A stretch of 64,000 nt of DNA from Ilyonectria destructans (taxonomy: Eukaryota; Ascomycota; Sordariomycetes; Hypocreales; Nectriaceae): positions 868,001 to 932,000 of the forward strand of contig JAHEWK010000007.1 of NCBI GenBank assembly GCA_020740775.1, read 5' to 3'. Positions 32,959-44,262 of this stretch are shown here, in pieces. The notes under the pieces are model-generated. The model was not told the DNA's origin. It saw only the letters and a list, made by a program, of their open reading frames with translations, and made no database searches. The position numbers were made by a program, and so were the translations under genes. Positions within the stretch are counted from its first letter, which is position 1. Each line of letters starts with the position of its first letter.

Positions 32959-34667
32959 AGCTTTTTGGTGGAATGAGAAATACAGGCAAAGGGACGGGGG
33001 ATAATGTAGAAAAGAGTGTCAGAATAGAAATCATAAATCACGCTTTGGTAAAAATTTTCACTGATTTCACCAGTCAGCCTCGATTCCGCCTTGCTGCGCA
33101 CCCCGGTCTGCATGCATATTAAACGACGCCACATTGTAAGCAAGACAAGAGGCCTCCTATATAAAGGTAGCTTTAAAAAGTTCTTACCTGCTAAAGTGCT
33201 AAGAAATAACGTATATGATAAGCGAGCGCGCAATACATGCGAGCGCGCACTTTGATTTTTGTGAACGGCCTCTAGTAGCTGGATTCCAGCTATCTAGTCC
33301 AGGATGCTATTTACATCAAAGATGAAGAAGAAAGAAAGAAGTTCCCAGTGCCCCTGAGCTGTGGAACGATTTCCCGTCCCTAGCGCGCACGAGCCTCATA
33401 CGTCTTGCGGCACAGCCACAAGGATGTGGGCCCTGGCCCGTGGACAGGGAGGTGATGGCTATTCCTAATATGAGGACTACTAGCTGCCTTAGGCACACAT
33501 GTCTGGCTTCAGCCTCAGTAGGTCTTCTTAAACAGAGGCTCTCATTTAGTGAATATACGTCTAAACCTTTTGACGGTTCATATATTCTTTGCATCTAGGC
33601 AATCGCAGCTTATTTTAATTGTTAATATTCAATTTTAATCCTCAGTCCATGCGCCGAGACTAATGCAGAAGCTCGTAGCGGTGGGGTAGATCTATAATAA
33701 TCAATTCTAGCTAAAGCTTACAGTTTATAACGGTTATCATGTGACTAAACGGTGAGAGTCGGCGCCTGGGAACCTTCACTGCATGCGATGATTGATCGAA
33801 GGGCTGGATTAAGCGCCTCCAAAATTAGAGGGTTGAGGCTCCATTATTGGAGGTACAGGAGTCAAGAAATGGATGCAAATGGTCTGCAGACAAGAACTTG
33901 ACGGGATCCCGTATTTTCTAAGAGCTATGGTCGTATGTGCTGGTGAGGGCTTCAAACACAGCTTATGTGCAAGCTGGTTGGAGCGGAATGCAAAGACTGT
34001 TGCTTGTAGAAATACGACCAAAACCTGAAATTGCGAGCGACTCCATAGCAATTCGGCAATTGGTTAGCTACAGGTTTCTCTCAAAATTTTGACAGCACTC
34101 TCTAGTCCCGTCGTAGCAACAAGCTCTGCCTCTATAGCAGTGGTTGGTTTCTGCAGGCGCGTCGACAGCGCTAGAACAAAGCAGCACCTGGCATAATATA
34201 TAATGAAGATCGATAGAGATCTTGTACTTGCTTAATATGGTCTAGAAAGTCCCTTTTAACTTAGTCACCGAAATTTGTGTGGCTTCCTTAGGCATTGTTT
34301 GAAACATCGAGATCTATCGCTTGGGTGCAGCATACTCTGACTCTTTACGCTAAGGACGGATGACTTCACCTGTCATTAACCGATGGAGGCAAGACATATC
34401 TGCAATTTGTCTTATATGCATGAGCCTCAGATGCAAACAGTCATAGTATTAAACCCCCGTACCAAACAAGATAATCAGCACCTTTTCTTTGTACTCACCG
34501 GCCAAATTCTCGATGGGTACAGGGTAGCTATAGATGAATTCCGTCAAAACCCCACTTTAGCTTCAAATGATATAGAAGGAACACTCTGCTTACTTTTGTA
34601 CACAAGATTTAAGATTCTCAAGATAGATATACTAGGTCTGTAATATTATTCAGAAGATGGATCTCAC
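32959..34667. other. intergenic, 1.7 kb, no supported gene
   Basis: Contains a doubled GCGAGCGCGCA motif near 33222-33245 and a small AT-rich patch near 33610-33645. There are short frames without family resemblance, including 33316-33594 minus and 34383-34643 plus. It may hold old mobile-element remnants, but no ends could be identified. Confidence 0.45.
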
Positions 34668-37493
34668 CTAACTGTCTAACTTTAGATACCCTCTCAACTT
34701 CTCTTGGTTATTCCACAATTTTGTCATTGTTTCAGAGGTCAGCAGACCTTGTTCATCCACCTCCACGAGAACTTCATAGTGTTCCTCTAGCGTTGCTCGC
34801 ATGAGCTCAAAAGCATTCCGTAGCGATTGGTTCTCTGAGCGCAGAACTGAGTTTCGCTTTTTGAGCCTGCATGGGCCGCACAGTTTTGAAGAGGCCGTGC
34901 AGCCGCAGGAAGATGCCCAGGTGGTTTCCGCCTCAAAGACGTTGTCCGGGATGGTACTGGACATGGGCGGATCAAAAAGGGTCGTGACTGATGGCCACAA
35001 TTGCGTGTTAGCAATGTCCGCAGCCGAGAAGTCGTGGTCGCTGTCTGCCGTAGCTTCGAGATGCGTGGACTCGTCGACTATATCCTTCAACATATCTGTG
35101 AATGTTCTGTTTCCCACCTCGGGGCCATCATCCGGCGCACGAGATAGTGTGCGAGTCGGATCTATGTATTGGGGTGTATAACTGGTCGAATTGGTGCTCG
35201 GAGTCCACATGCTATTTGGCGGAGTCAACAGATTTGTTTTGTTGGAGCCATCCGCCTTAACGTAATCTTGAAGGAATTATCGAGTCAGCAGGCAGATCTC
35301 TTTTATCCAGAAGGTTGAACATGCATGGTGTATACTTGGCTCTGTAGCCTTCCGATCCATTCTCTTGACTGTCTTGGAAAAGCAGGCCAAAGATACGATA
35401 CCACCCGTCGTCACGGCTTTGAAACCGCTCTGCCCGCAGCCGCGCAATTTGTGCATCAGTCAGCCAAATTTTGGGTGGACGATCACGTTTCGAGCAATTC
35501 CGCTCCTGTCTGCAGTTAACTGCGGAAATTACTTTCTTGAAAGCTTTCCAGCAATTTTGACAGTGATGATCCCTGGCATGGCTTTCTAGAAGATGTTGTC
35601 TTTTCGATGTTAGGCAGTCCTCGCATTCATGAACTTTGTTCAGACTCACTTGACTCTAGAGACTGTTTCCCAGCCGAATTTCCTCTTCGACCCGTGTGGA
35701 ATACCACAAAGAGCGCTTTCTTCGGGAAATCTCTTCTGGTAGGGGCACGCGTACATTGGCCCTGGGCGTACTGGTCCATCCGGCGGCTGCATTACTTTCT
35801 GTCTCTTTGGCTCTGGTGGGCCATCGTCTCCGTTATCCTCGCCTGGGTCGCCATTGTACCTTTTCGCCTGTTGGTTTAGGCGTAGAAATTCCCCTTGACC
35901 CTGCTCTAAATTCGACTTTGATTCATCTCCCATTGGCCCTTGACTTCCACTTCCAGACGTGTCTGTCGCTGTGACATGGAACTCATGCACGGCATTGACC
36001 TGGCTCATAGACTTTGCTATGGTTCTGGCTGCAAACTCAACAAAATCCTGTTTGACGTCATCCTCGTACCAACTTTCTAGCCACGGCGACGGTGATCGAT
36101 CCAAGGAAGTCGTATCATCCTCACTAGTAATATCGTCTTCATTGCTGGTTGCTGTCGGCAACGTATTTTCGAAATCAGAGATCGCGGTATGAATACCTTC
36201 GTTGAGCGTAGGGGTATTCGCGGCCAACGAGGGCAAAGGCTGCATCCATTCGTTAGGGTTACTAGGCAACGCAGGGATAAATCGTCTGTCACCGATGTTG
36301 ACACTATTCTGCACAAGAGAAGCATTTGTCGAGCTTGGCGAATTGGGGAATTGGGGCAGATATTTCTTTCTGTCGTGACCATTTAAACGAATTTCTTCAG
36401 ATGGGAAGTTCTTTGCAACGCAAAATCCGCCTTCTACCACTGAGTGGCGAGAAAGGGTGTTCCGACTTGGATATGGACATGTCCTGGCTTCCTCGTGTTG
36501 AGCTTCAAGTGGGTCTATCATATCTATCATATACGAGTCATTCTCGTTTGATAACAAACCTGTCATTGAGCCGAACGCACTGTTCAGTGTCTCAAGTGAT
36601 TCAGGGGATAACAACGAAGGGTTCTCCACCATTGATGCGCATCCAATGCGAGGCGTTCCGATAGGGAAAACCGAGGCCGGAGATGAAGCCGTGGTTGGAG
36701 TTTGGGTCCATGGTGGTAAGGGAGCGCCAGGGGAAGGCACAGCTTCGGAGAAGATGGCCCAGCCCGTTTGATCTTTGGAGAGTACATGAAATGATTGACC
36801 ATGGGGTGGGCCCATATGGGTTGACTCAGCACTCCAGGGATACATGTTGGCAAGGTTACCTTTGAGGGCTGAATGGTGTGGAAGAAGTGGTCTAATCTTC
36901 GGAGAAATATTGGGCTGGTTGATGTAACAACAGCAATGGCTGCCTGAGTGAGTTGGTTGCTGTGTGACATAGTGTAACTCCTCGCCTGTAGTCGGAGGCT
37001 GAGAGTCCAGCCGGGCGGCGAGCTGAGCTCCTGTACATGGACTGGAGCCATCCATGATACTCGACATTGACGGGAAGTATTGAGCTGCTTCGTAGCAATC
37101 GAGAGGTCCGATAAAGTCAGGCGGCGGTATCCATGCTTCGCTGAGCTTGGACGAGGGAATGCTTTCGGTTTGTCTCCGGCGCTGTCTCGGGAAGTCGAGT
37201 CGACCCTGTTTCAGTCGCTGGAACTTTCCAGGATCTGAGCGGCGAGAAGTAACAAAATTAGCGGGATACTCAATGACGGTAGCCTTCTCTTCTGGGCGAG
37301 CGTACCTGGTATTTTCCTCGAGCCGTGTACTGTCGGTATCATCGTTTGCTACTGTTAGGCTAGAGTGGTTTGATGAAGGGAAAGTCGGTGGATAGTCAAT
37401 TTGGATGACAGGACTCACCTCGCGACAAAGCACCGAGGGAGTTAGTTGAGGGAAAAAAAGAAAGTGAGTGAATGGAACCATCGGAGGCAACAT
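34668..37493 (-). CDS. fungal zinc-finger protein with long disordered N-terminus, 883 aa
   Basis: Exons 37493-35650, 35599-35336 and 35211-34668 join in frame. The first 560 residues are low in hydrophobics and rich in Ser, Pro and acidic residues, with a basic nuclear-signal-like segment (PPEPKRQKV). Then comes the fungal pattern YACPYQKRFPE...C, RVKQHLLESHARDHHCQNCW: a C-x-n-C pair, K-x-H-x4-H and CxxC. It is typical of a large family of fungal nuclear proteins of unknown target. The C-terminal exon has a cysteine cluster (CGCTASSKLCGPC) followed by a leucine-rich coiled coil (VLRSENQSLRNAFELM), which suggests dimerisation. The first intron ends in AAG. The first residues of the start are uncertain because a GTGAGT near 37420 could mark another intron. 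Confidence 0.7.
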
Positions 37494-37540
37494 TCGCAGC
37501 CGGTCCTCGTGTCATGTGTGAATGCCAGAGCCTGATAACC

Positions 37541-38948
37541 CATATGCGCACGCTAAACCAGGTGTGGATGGAGTGTGGTAACAAGGCTCGGCATCTTTCA
37601 GCCAGCCGACGTATGCACATATGGGTGATAAGTCAGATGAGTCCAGCCACGGGCGCACATATGTGCGAAACTGTCAGATGATCAAGTGGCGACTCTTTGC
37701 CCAATTCGGCCGATCGCCCGCATGAATATGTGATTGCGTTACCAAGTGGTCAAGTAATGCCGCAACAAAGAAACTCAAGAAAGCAACAGCAGAGTGGCAC
37801 ATTCAACGAATTTGCTATATTAAAGAGAGTGTGACTCGATGCTAGAATTGTGTCACGTAAGCCTATACCACATCAATTGTCTTGAGGCCAATATGAGTGC
37901 AACGATAAGACAATTGACTTTCAGGGCGAGGTGTATGCTACTGGCTCACAATTCAGGATAGAAGTGTTCATATATGGACGTATGCGATCTTGGTCGACAT
38001 GGGTCACGTATTCCGGACGTATTATTACTTGGTTAATGAGCGTAATTTCCCATATGGGGACTCATAGGTGATAAAGAGCGTATATAAAAGTTCAAAACTT
38101 TCCTAAACGATAGGCGCTTCTCTGAAAACAAAAGAATTGCGTCCAACTTATTCCACTGGCTCTTGTCGATCTTTACCGATGACCATACCAGCACAGGTAC
38201 ACCATTTCAGGTGAAAACACTTGTTTGTTGTCATGTCGAATAAACTTGGCCTATTTGAATTGCGCGCCCCGGAAAGCGTAATATCCGAGCCGAATCCAAG
38301 GCCCGCCTGGACTCATAACTGGACTCCACCGAAGGAGATGTTAGAAAGCCCCCTCTTCTTTATATTCAGCTAAGAAACCTAACCATGTACTATGATAGTG
38401 ATGTTACTTCTCGCTCTGCTGTTCCCGTCCCGACTACCGCTGCTGCCACTGTTGGGTCGCATATGGCAGCCGACGATGACGTTCGAGAACACGACCCGAA
38501 AACCCAAATTCATAACGAATCCGACACTTTGTGCATTGGATATCATTTAACCGGCGTTTCAACAGCAAGCAAAGATGGAATGAGTTTAATCGACGAACTC
38601 GATAGCATAGGTCAGAGGCTCAAAAGCTGATAAGACTGGCTGTGCTTAGGGTTAGATTTCTATTGGGCTATATTACCAACCCAACAGATGCGTTAGATCT
38701 ATTTGTACATAGATGTACTTCATAAAAGCAGATTTATATAGCATATGCCCTTATCCACATGCAGATTTAAATTCTGACACTGAAAGCAACCGGAAATACA
38801 GTGCAAGCAGAATCACTAGACGCCCAAGATATTCAGTGAACAAAGGTTAAACCTCATTGTCATTCTCTATTTCCCCCTAGGGACCAGGATATTTTTACCA
38901 TACCTCGGTTTTCAATATTTTCAGCCTGTCACATATGTGCGACATATG
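37541..38948. promoter_or_regulatory. cluster of CATATG (E-box-type) palindromes
   Basis: Eight exact CATATG hexamers lie within 1.4 kb, at 37541, 37618, 37658, 38051, 38460, 38742, 38932 and 38943. By chance about one per 4 kb would be expected. Two lie in the longer shared 13-mer CACATATGTGCGA (37656 and 38930), and one of these extends to the perfect palindrome GCACATATGTGC. The cluster sits in the shared upstream region of the divergent zinc-finger and membrane-protein genes. CANNTG is the core of bHLH-type sites. The binding protein is unknown. Confidence 0.45.
38385..38630 (+). CDS. small open frame, 81 aa, uncertain
   Basis: An ATG-started frame in the otherwise empty 2-kb region between two divergent genes. 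The predicted peptide is polar and acidic (DDDVREHDPKTQIH), has no signal peptide or known motif, and ends in SIGQRLKS. It may be chance or a short gene. One CATATG site lies inside it. Confidence 0.25.
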   Translation: MYYDSDVTSRSAVPVPTTAAATVGSHMAADDDVREHDPKTQIHNESDTLCIGYHLTGVSTASKDGMSLIDELDSIGQRLKS

Positions 38949-39516
38949 CGACATAATGCGCGCAAAGCCTCATCTGGAACAGCGACATCTACGTCCTAAA
39001 CAAGCTAGAAGCTTGAGTAATTATAGCAGAACAGCCACCTGAACCTGACTTGCAACCAATATTTGGCAGAAATGCATGCAAGTTGACAGGCTGCACAGCC
39101 CCATGGCTTCACGCCGGAGAGCCATAAAATGTCAGATATAGCGCTAATGCTAAAAACGAGCAAGCATGTCTCGGCATAGTCAAGCGACACCCAACCGCTT
39201 TACAGGCAAAAGGCGGAGCGAGCGGTGCACGTTTGCAATGTTATGGAGAGGGCTAGCGGATGACATGAGGGGAAAACCGCCTGCATTTTCGGAACACGGT
39301 CCTATTCTGCAATTGGATCAGCGAATCAGCAGATTGTTCACGCTATGTTAGCTTATCCAATGACGGCGCACTTATGACGCCTGCTCCGAGTTGAAACGGG
39401 GATTTGTACAACAGGCAGACGCCGTCGAGAGGTATTAAGACGACGATGTCCCCTGCTCGCATCTGCTTTTGCTCCTGGTTGTAAGGGTCTGATCTCGAGG
39501 GTAGAACGTCATCACC

Positions 39517-41058
39517 ATGTCCCAACACGACATCTTCACGCGCATCCGACTCCTCGGAGTATTCTCTCTGGCTGCCCTTTTTAGCGGCGGCCTGATCTTG
39601 GTTCTTGCTGGCCTCAACGCTTTCCTCCCTCCCACCCCTGCAGACCTCGGAGGTGTGGAAACACCTCTCATCGACGACTCCCAGCGCGTGTTTCTTATTT
39701 TTGCTCATCTCAGTATTCGCGTTTGGTTCACCACCTTCGTTGTTAGCTGTGCACTTCTTTGGTACGGGTTCCATCAAGCATATATCCACCTGTCCGCCTG
39801 CCGGTGCGGTAACACATCGACAAGGGGGGCTGGACTCGACGATAACCGACACGCCGATTCGATCGCCCGAATACCGATGCTACTCATCATACGATACCTA
39901 TTTCCAATACTGTGTATTGTTGCCGCCATCGGATACGAGTTTGGCCTTGTCCAAATTGATATTTTCGTCAACACTGCCATCGACGGGGGAATATTGAAGT
40001 TCTCTCTGCCCCCGCCAGTGGGGTTTAATGATACCGTCACAAGCCCCTGGACTCCAGATGGGGCGTGGATCGTTGAAGACCAACTTTACTTCCATGAAAT
40101 GGGTCCAGTGCAAGAACCAGGAGAACCCCCATCAGCTGTCGTGCTGTCTGGTGTATTGGATTGCCAAAGTGTTTTACATCCTTTGGCCCTGGATACGGGA
40201 GTACTCACCACTCGAGAAATTGTCATGGTTGCCAATCTGACAAACGACGACGGGTCTTTCGAGATGACCCGGGATCACGATGGCTGGATGCGGACGCGTA
40301 CTTCAAACAAGGACTGGTTCGATGAAGAAACGAGCCGGGATCGCGCTGTTGTCGACTACCGCATTGTGGAGCCGGGCAAGGTCCAGATTCAATGGGCGCG
40401 AGACGGACCTTGGTTCAGCGACGACGCAAATGCCAAGAGGATCTCGGAGGGCTCCGCCGTTGCCCGCCGTATAACCTACGACGTTCACTACGCAGTCGCG
40501 ATAGTTGGAAGAGAGGTCAATTATATAGACGAGAGCTGTGCCACAGGGTTCGATGTGGACCTCTTGGTCCATGACAGCAACCCACCCGACACAGAGTTTA
40601 AGAATGGATCTCTGCCATATATATGGGATTGGGTGGGCACAATGTTTGATTCAGAAGACTCGGATGTGGACGAAGGAGTAAGGTCTTTTCTTCATGCTGT
40701 GATGGCGGGGTGGGGATCTACAGCGCTGGACAAAGCCCATGGCCCGAAGCTCAGGTTTCTAGGAGATGACGAGGAGCCTTTTGGCCCCGAGCGAAATGCT
40801 ACCTGGAAAATTCCAGGGGATCCATACTACAGCGGGACACGTACGGGCGTGTACAGTGGGTGCTACTTGAATGCAAGCTGCGTCTATTTGGTTGTTGGAT
40901 GTCTCGCCATCATCATTGGACTGGCGCGGATTGAGAGTGGTCCATGCGACCTTCCTCTGGAAATCGGACAGGATGGGTATATGTCTATAAGCGGTGAACA
41001 GTTGATCAAAGAGAAGGCAGATGGTACGACCGTAGAATTTACGGATGATGATAAATGA
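39517..41058 (+). CDS. fungal transmembrane protein of unknown function, 513 aa
   Basis: A single-exon frame starting MSQHDIFTRIRLLG. Three hydrophobic segments lie at the N-terminus: about residues 12-35 (LGVFSLAALFSGGLILVLAG), 62-83 (FTTFVVSCALLWYGF) and 124-145 (LLIIRYLFPILCIVAAIGY). A domain of about 300 residues follows, with Trp-rich motifs, several N-x-S/T sites and few cysteines. One more membrane segment is near 450-470 (CVYLVVGCLAIIIGLA), and the tail is short and acidic. The layout suggests a large extracytoplasmic domain held by membrane helices. I recognise no named family. It is divergent from the zinc-finger gene upstream and convergent with the P450 gene. Confidence 0.7.
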   Translation: MSQHDIFTRIRLLGVFSLAALFSGGLILVLAGLNAFLPPTPADLGGVETPLIDDSQRVFLIFAHLSIRVWFTTFVVSCALLWYGFHQAYIHLSACRCGNTSTRGAGLDDNRHADSIARIPMLLIIRYLFPILCIVAAIGYEFGLVQIDIFVNTAIDGGILKFSLPPPVGFNDTVTSPWTPDGAWIVEDQLYFHEMGPVQEPGEPPSAVVLSGVLDCQSVLHPLALDTGVLTTREIVMVANLTNDDGSFEMTRDHDGWMRTRTSNKDWFDEETSRDRAVVDYRIVEPGKVQIQWARDGPWFSDDANAKRISEGSAVARRITYDVHYAVAIVGREVNYIDESCATGFDVDLLVHDSNPPDTEFKNGSLPYIWDWVGTMFDSEDSDVDEGVRSFLHAVMAGWGSTALDKAHGPKLRFLGDDEEPFGPERNATWKIPGDPYYSGTRTGVYSGCYLNASCVYLVVGCLAIIIGLARIESGPCDLPLEIGQDGYMSISGEQLIKEKADGTTVEFTDDDK

Positions 41059-41382
41059 TTTGGAATCGTCAAGATGGTTTAGTACGGGGCCTAGTTGGAC
41101 AGACGGCCTACTTTGTCGATTTTGGGGATAATTTGCCAACTACTATTTTAGGAGAAAGTCTGTCACTGGCTATTGATTTATATATCGCTGAATGTCCATC
41201 ACTATGTTTCTGAAACAATCGCCTGTAAAAGTGTTACAACCTATCTTCAATCAATTCGCACACAGTTATCATCTGCGGTATTGAATGAAACCTCAATCAG
41301 TACCAGGAACTAGAAGTCTTCATTGTGTTGATAGATAGAATAAAATAAAAAGGCAATTACGATATGGTCATCTATCAACCCG
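41059..41382. other. intergenic between convergent genes
   Basis: 324 bases of AT-rich 3' flank shared by the membrane-protein and P450 genes. Nothing else seen. Confidence 0.6.
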
Positions 41383-43344
41383 CTATTCATACTGAGCTAG
41401 GAAGCCTAAAGCACCCCCAAGTTCATTCTTTACTGCCGACATGTGTTCTTCGCTGCGGGGTGATACCTTGACGTGGAATGGCATCGGACTAGCCAAGACC
41501 GATGACGTGTAGGCTGTGGAATCAAGAGGATGCTCTCTGTTCTCTTGTATGTCAAATGCCCATATCAATTTGGCAGTCATGCGCCACATGTTACGCTCCG
41601 CGAGGTGAATCCCGGGGCACATTCGGCGACCTGAGCCATAGCCATAATGATCTATTTGCTTGATTAGTTTCTTTTCCAAATAGATGAAGCAAGCCCCTTC
41701 ATTTGCCAAAAGGACTTAGATTATTTACCTCTATCCTCGTACTCTGGTGAGATGGCGTATTCATGGGCGAGCTTAGTATGCTTGGAATACCGATCAGGGT
41801 TGAAGCTATCGGGGTTTGTATAGAGATCGCCGTTTTGATGCATCGCCCACGTGGCCATGAACACGGTGCTTTCTTTGGGAATGAGATAGCCGTCGTAGTA
41901 ATCATCTGCCATGGTGTTAGTGTGAACTTGAAAGGTCATAAAATTGAACTCGCCTTTCGCAACCATGTGTGGGAGACCACTCCGTGCTCTATACACAATT
42001 AGTATTAGCAACTCCAGCGATTAGGGCGGAAAGATTACGTTGGACGCCATCGCATTCCTTCCTTCACGATACAATTAATGTACGGGCACTTTTCAAAGTC
42101 CGAAAACGTGGGAGCTCGATCCGTTCCACATACAGCATCGAGTTCTAGTCTCGCTTTTGACTGGATATGTGGATTGAGGGCCAAGGCTTGGATCAAGGTG
42201 AGGAGTTGGTTCGCCGTTGATTCGGCGCCGGCTTCAACCATCTCGCCAAAAAGATAATTCACGACCCACTCCTCAAATGGCCAACCGCGAAGTTCGAAGT
42301 CGTCAAGTTTCGTGTCAAGCAAGCAGTCTCGCTTGTCTCCTCGAGAACGACGAGCATCGACGACCTGCCTAGCTTTGGTCCAAAGCCTGTGTCTCTCGGA
42401 TTTGACATTCTTGGCCCTCTCTTTCCAAGACCCCGGGAACTGCCATAAAAGAGGAAATTGCTCCACGGGTGGATTTGCTCCAGGCTCTAGCACATCACCC
42501 CACTATAAAGGCGTTTCAAGATTAGATATTATGGATGCAAAAAAGGGCAGGTTGCCAGATGTTGCGCTAGGTCAACCTTACCTGTTCCATATGATGATAG
42601 AAGTCTTTGTACCAGAACGAATCCAAGTCTTTCACTCGCTGACCATATAGTAGGCTGATTATGACTGACAGGGTATAAAGTTTTGTGTAGTCAAACAACT
42701 TTTCCGGATGCTCAAAAACGTTGAACATGAAACATGTTGCCCTATCTAACCATCAGAATGAAGTATAAATGCACTGCCAGGATTTTATAATCATACTCAG
42801 CCTCTTGGACCCGGAAATGATGTTCGTCGAGCAACTTTGGACTGAAAAAACGAGTCACAATTGCTCGTTTCTCTTTCCAGCCCTTGCTATTCTGCTCGAA
42901 TGAAATGTGATTCTGATCTGTAACCCACATCGCCACATCCGCTCGTGGCCTGTCCGAGTACAAGTTTCCGCGCTTGTTGAAGAGGGTATCAACGGCACGA
43001 CGGTCAGAAATGACAATGATGTTACTTGGGCCAACTGTCAGGGAGTAGACTGGCCCGTACTCCTTTGCCCATTCTTGGAATCTGAAAACGGCTCAGCAAA
43101 GTTCAAACAAAAAGCACCAGACGTACTTGTTCGCCAAGCCCTTTTTTGGAATCAGGTGTGCATTGCCAAGTATTGGGATGGTAGGAGGCCCAGGGGGCAT
43201 TCGACGGTCCCGTTTGCCGATCTGGAGAATTTTCCACACGACTAACAAACCAACCAAGAGGCATCCAACCTGCATGAAGGATAACATTACTGGATCTGGA
43301 AAATTGTACCTTATTACCTTTAAGTTACTGTTGTGACTCGACAT
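41383..43344 (-). CDS. cytochrome P450 monooxygenase, 519 aa
   Basis: Eight exons give an open frame: 43344-43318, 43269-43127, 43081-42797, 42741-42582, 42502-42039, 41988-41954, 41905-41729 and 41651-41383. An N-terminal membrane anchor (CLLVGLLVVWKILQ) and the proline hinge MPPGPPTIPILGNAH place it on the ER membrane. Family motifs are the I-helix EAGAEST (about 291-297), the K-helix EGMRWRP (ExxR), and the heme loop YGSGRRMCPGIHLAERN with the cysteine ligand near 443. Tyr stands where Phe is usual. The sixth intron (41953-41906) has a GC donor and a CTAAC branch. Intron 1 is in frame, so the anchor could instead start at a later Met. The substrate is unknown. The Zn2Cys6 regulator upstream is on the same strand. 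Confidence 0.9.
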
Positions 43345-44262
43345 GGATTCGTATCTGGACACTGGGAATAATATAACTTTTCATAGCTGCCCGTTTGATA
43401 CGGGTGGCATTGCGTGTCGGCCTGTTTTCATGCCGCACAACGAAAACGGGGTAATTGCGGGGAATCCTACTTGCATGCTTATTGCTGCTCATGGAACTAG
43501 TACATGCAATTGAGATCATTCATGCGCCGCCTATTGCCGCATGGAGCTTAGCCTAAATCTCGCAATGCCGTAGAAAATGCGATTCGGGTCATCTTTGAGT
43601 TAGCATCAGGCAGTTAGGACATCGGGGTAATTTCACGTGCTCTGCTACAGCTTTCATAAATGTCTTGCGGTTGATCTCCAAGCAACAGCTTCGTATGTCA
43701 TTTCAAAGATTTGCGAGGAAGAATTCGCTGGAGGCGCATCACATCATCGGCAGTCACAGGAAATCACATCAACCTATCGCACTTTCTCCATTCATGTCTA
43801 AATCATTCATGAAGAAACAATCTTCTTGGGAGTTTTCTTTAATATCTTATGATTCCATAATTGGTCCCATACAACTGAAAACATAATAGATTATACACCC
43901 AGGTGAATCTATGACGCCCAATGCAGAAGTCCAGTATCTCTCTCGTCTTTGTCTTCAATATCTAGAATCTAGAATCGCGTTTCTCGAAACTCGAAAGTTC
44001 GTCAGCTTTCAGGTCACCACTGGTTGCATCTGCTGCCCCCGCTGCAACATCTTGCTTCCCACATGCTAAATATAGTTCCCCATCTGGAAGTGTCCTTGTA
44101 GCCTCGTGGAGCCTCGATACAGTAATTTAGCCCTCACGCCTTCATCTCTTATTCCTTCGTATGTGATTTTGGCCATAACTAATATCTCTTGTCATTTCAA
44201 TATATTCAGAGCACACTATATTTCCCGACAATCATCCCACTCAAAGTCGTACACTAAAGCCA
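43345..44262. other. intergenic upstream of the P450
   Basis: 0.9 kb between the regulator's 3' end and the P450 start, containing the presumed P450 promoter. No coding frame supported. Confidence 0.55.

Noticed and set aside
32959..34667. A transposon in the 1.7-kb gap
   Set aside because: There are AT-rich patches and odd frames, but no transposase motif, terminal repeats or target-site duplication could be seen.
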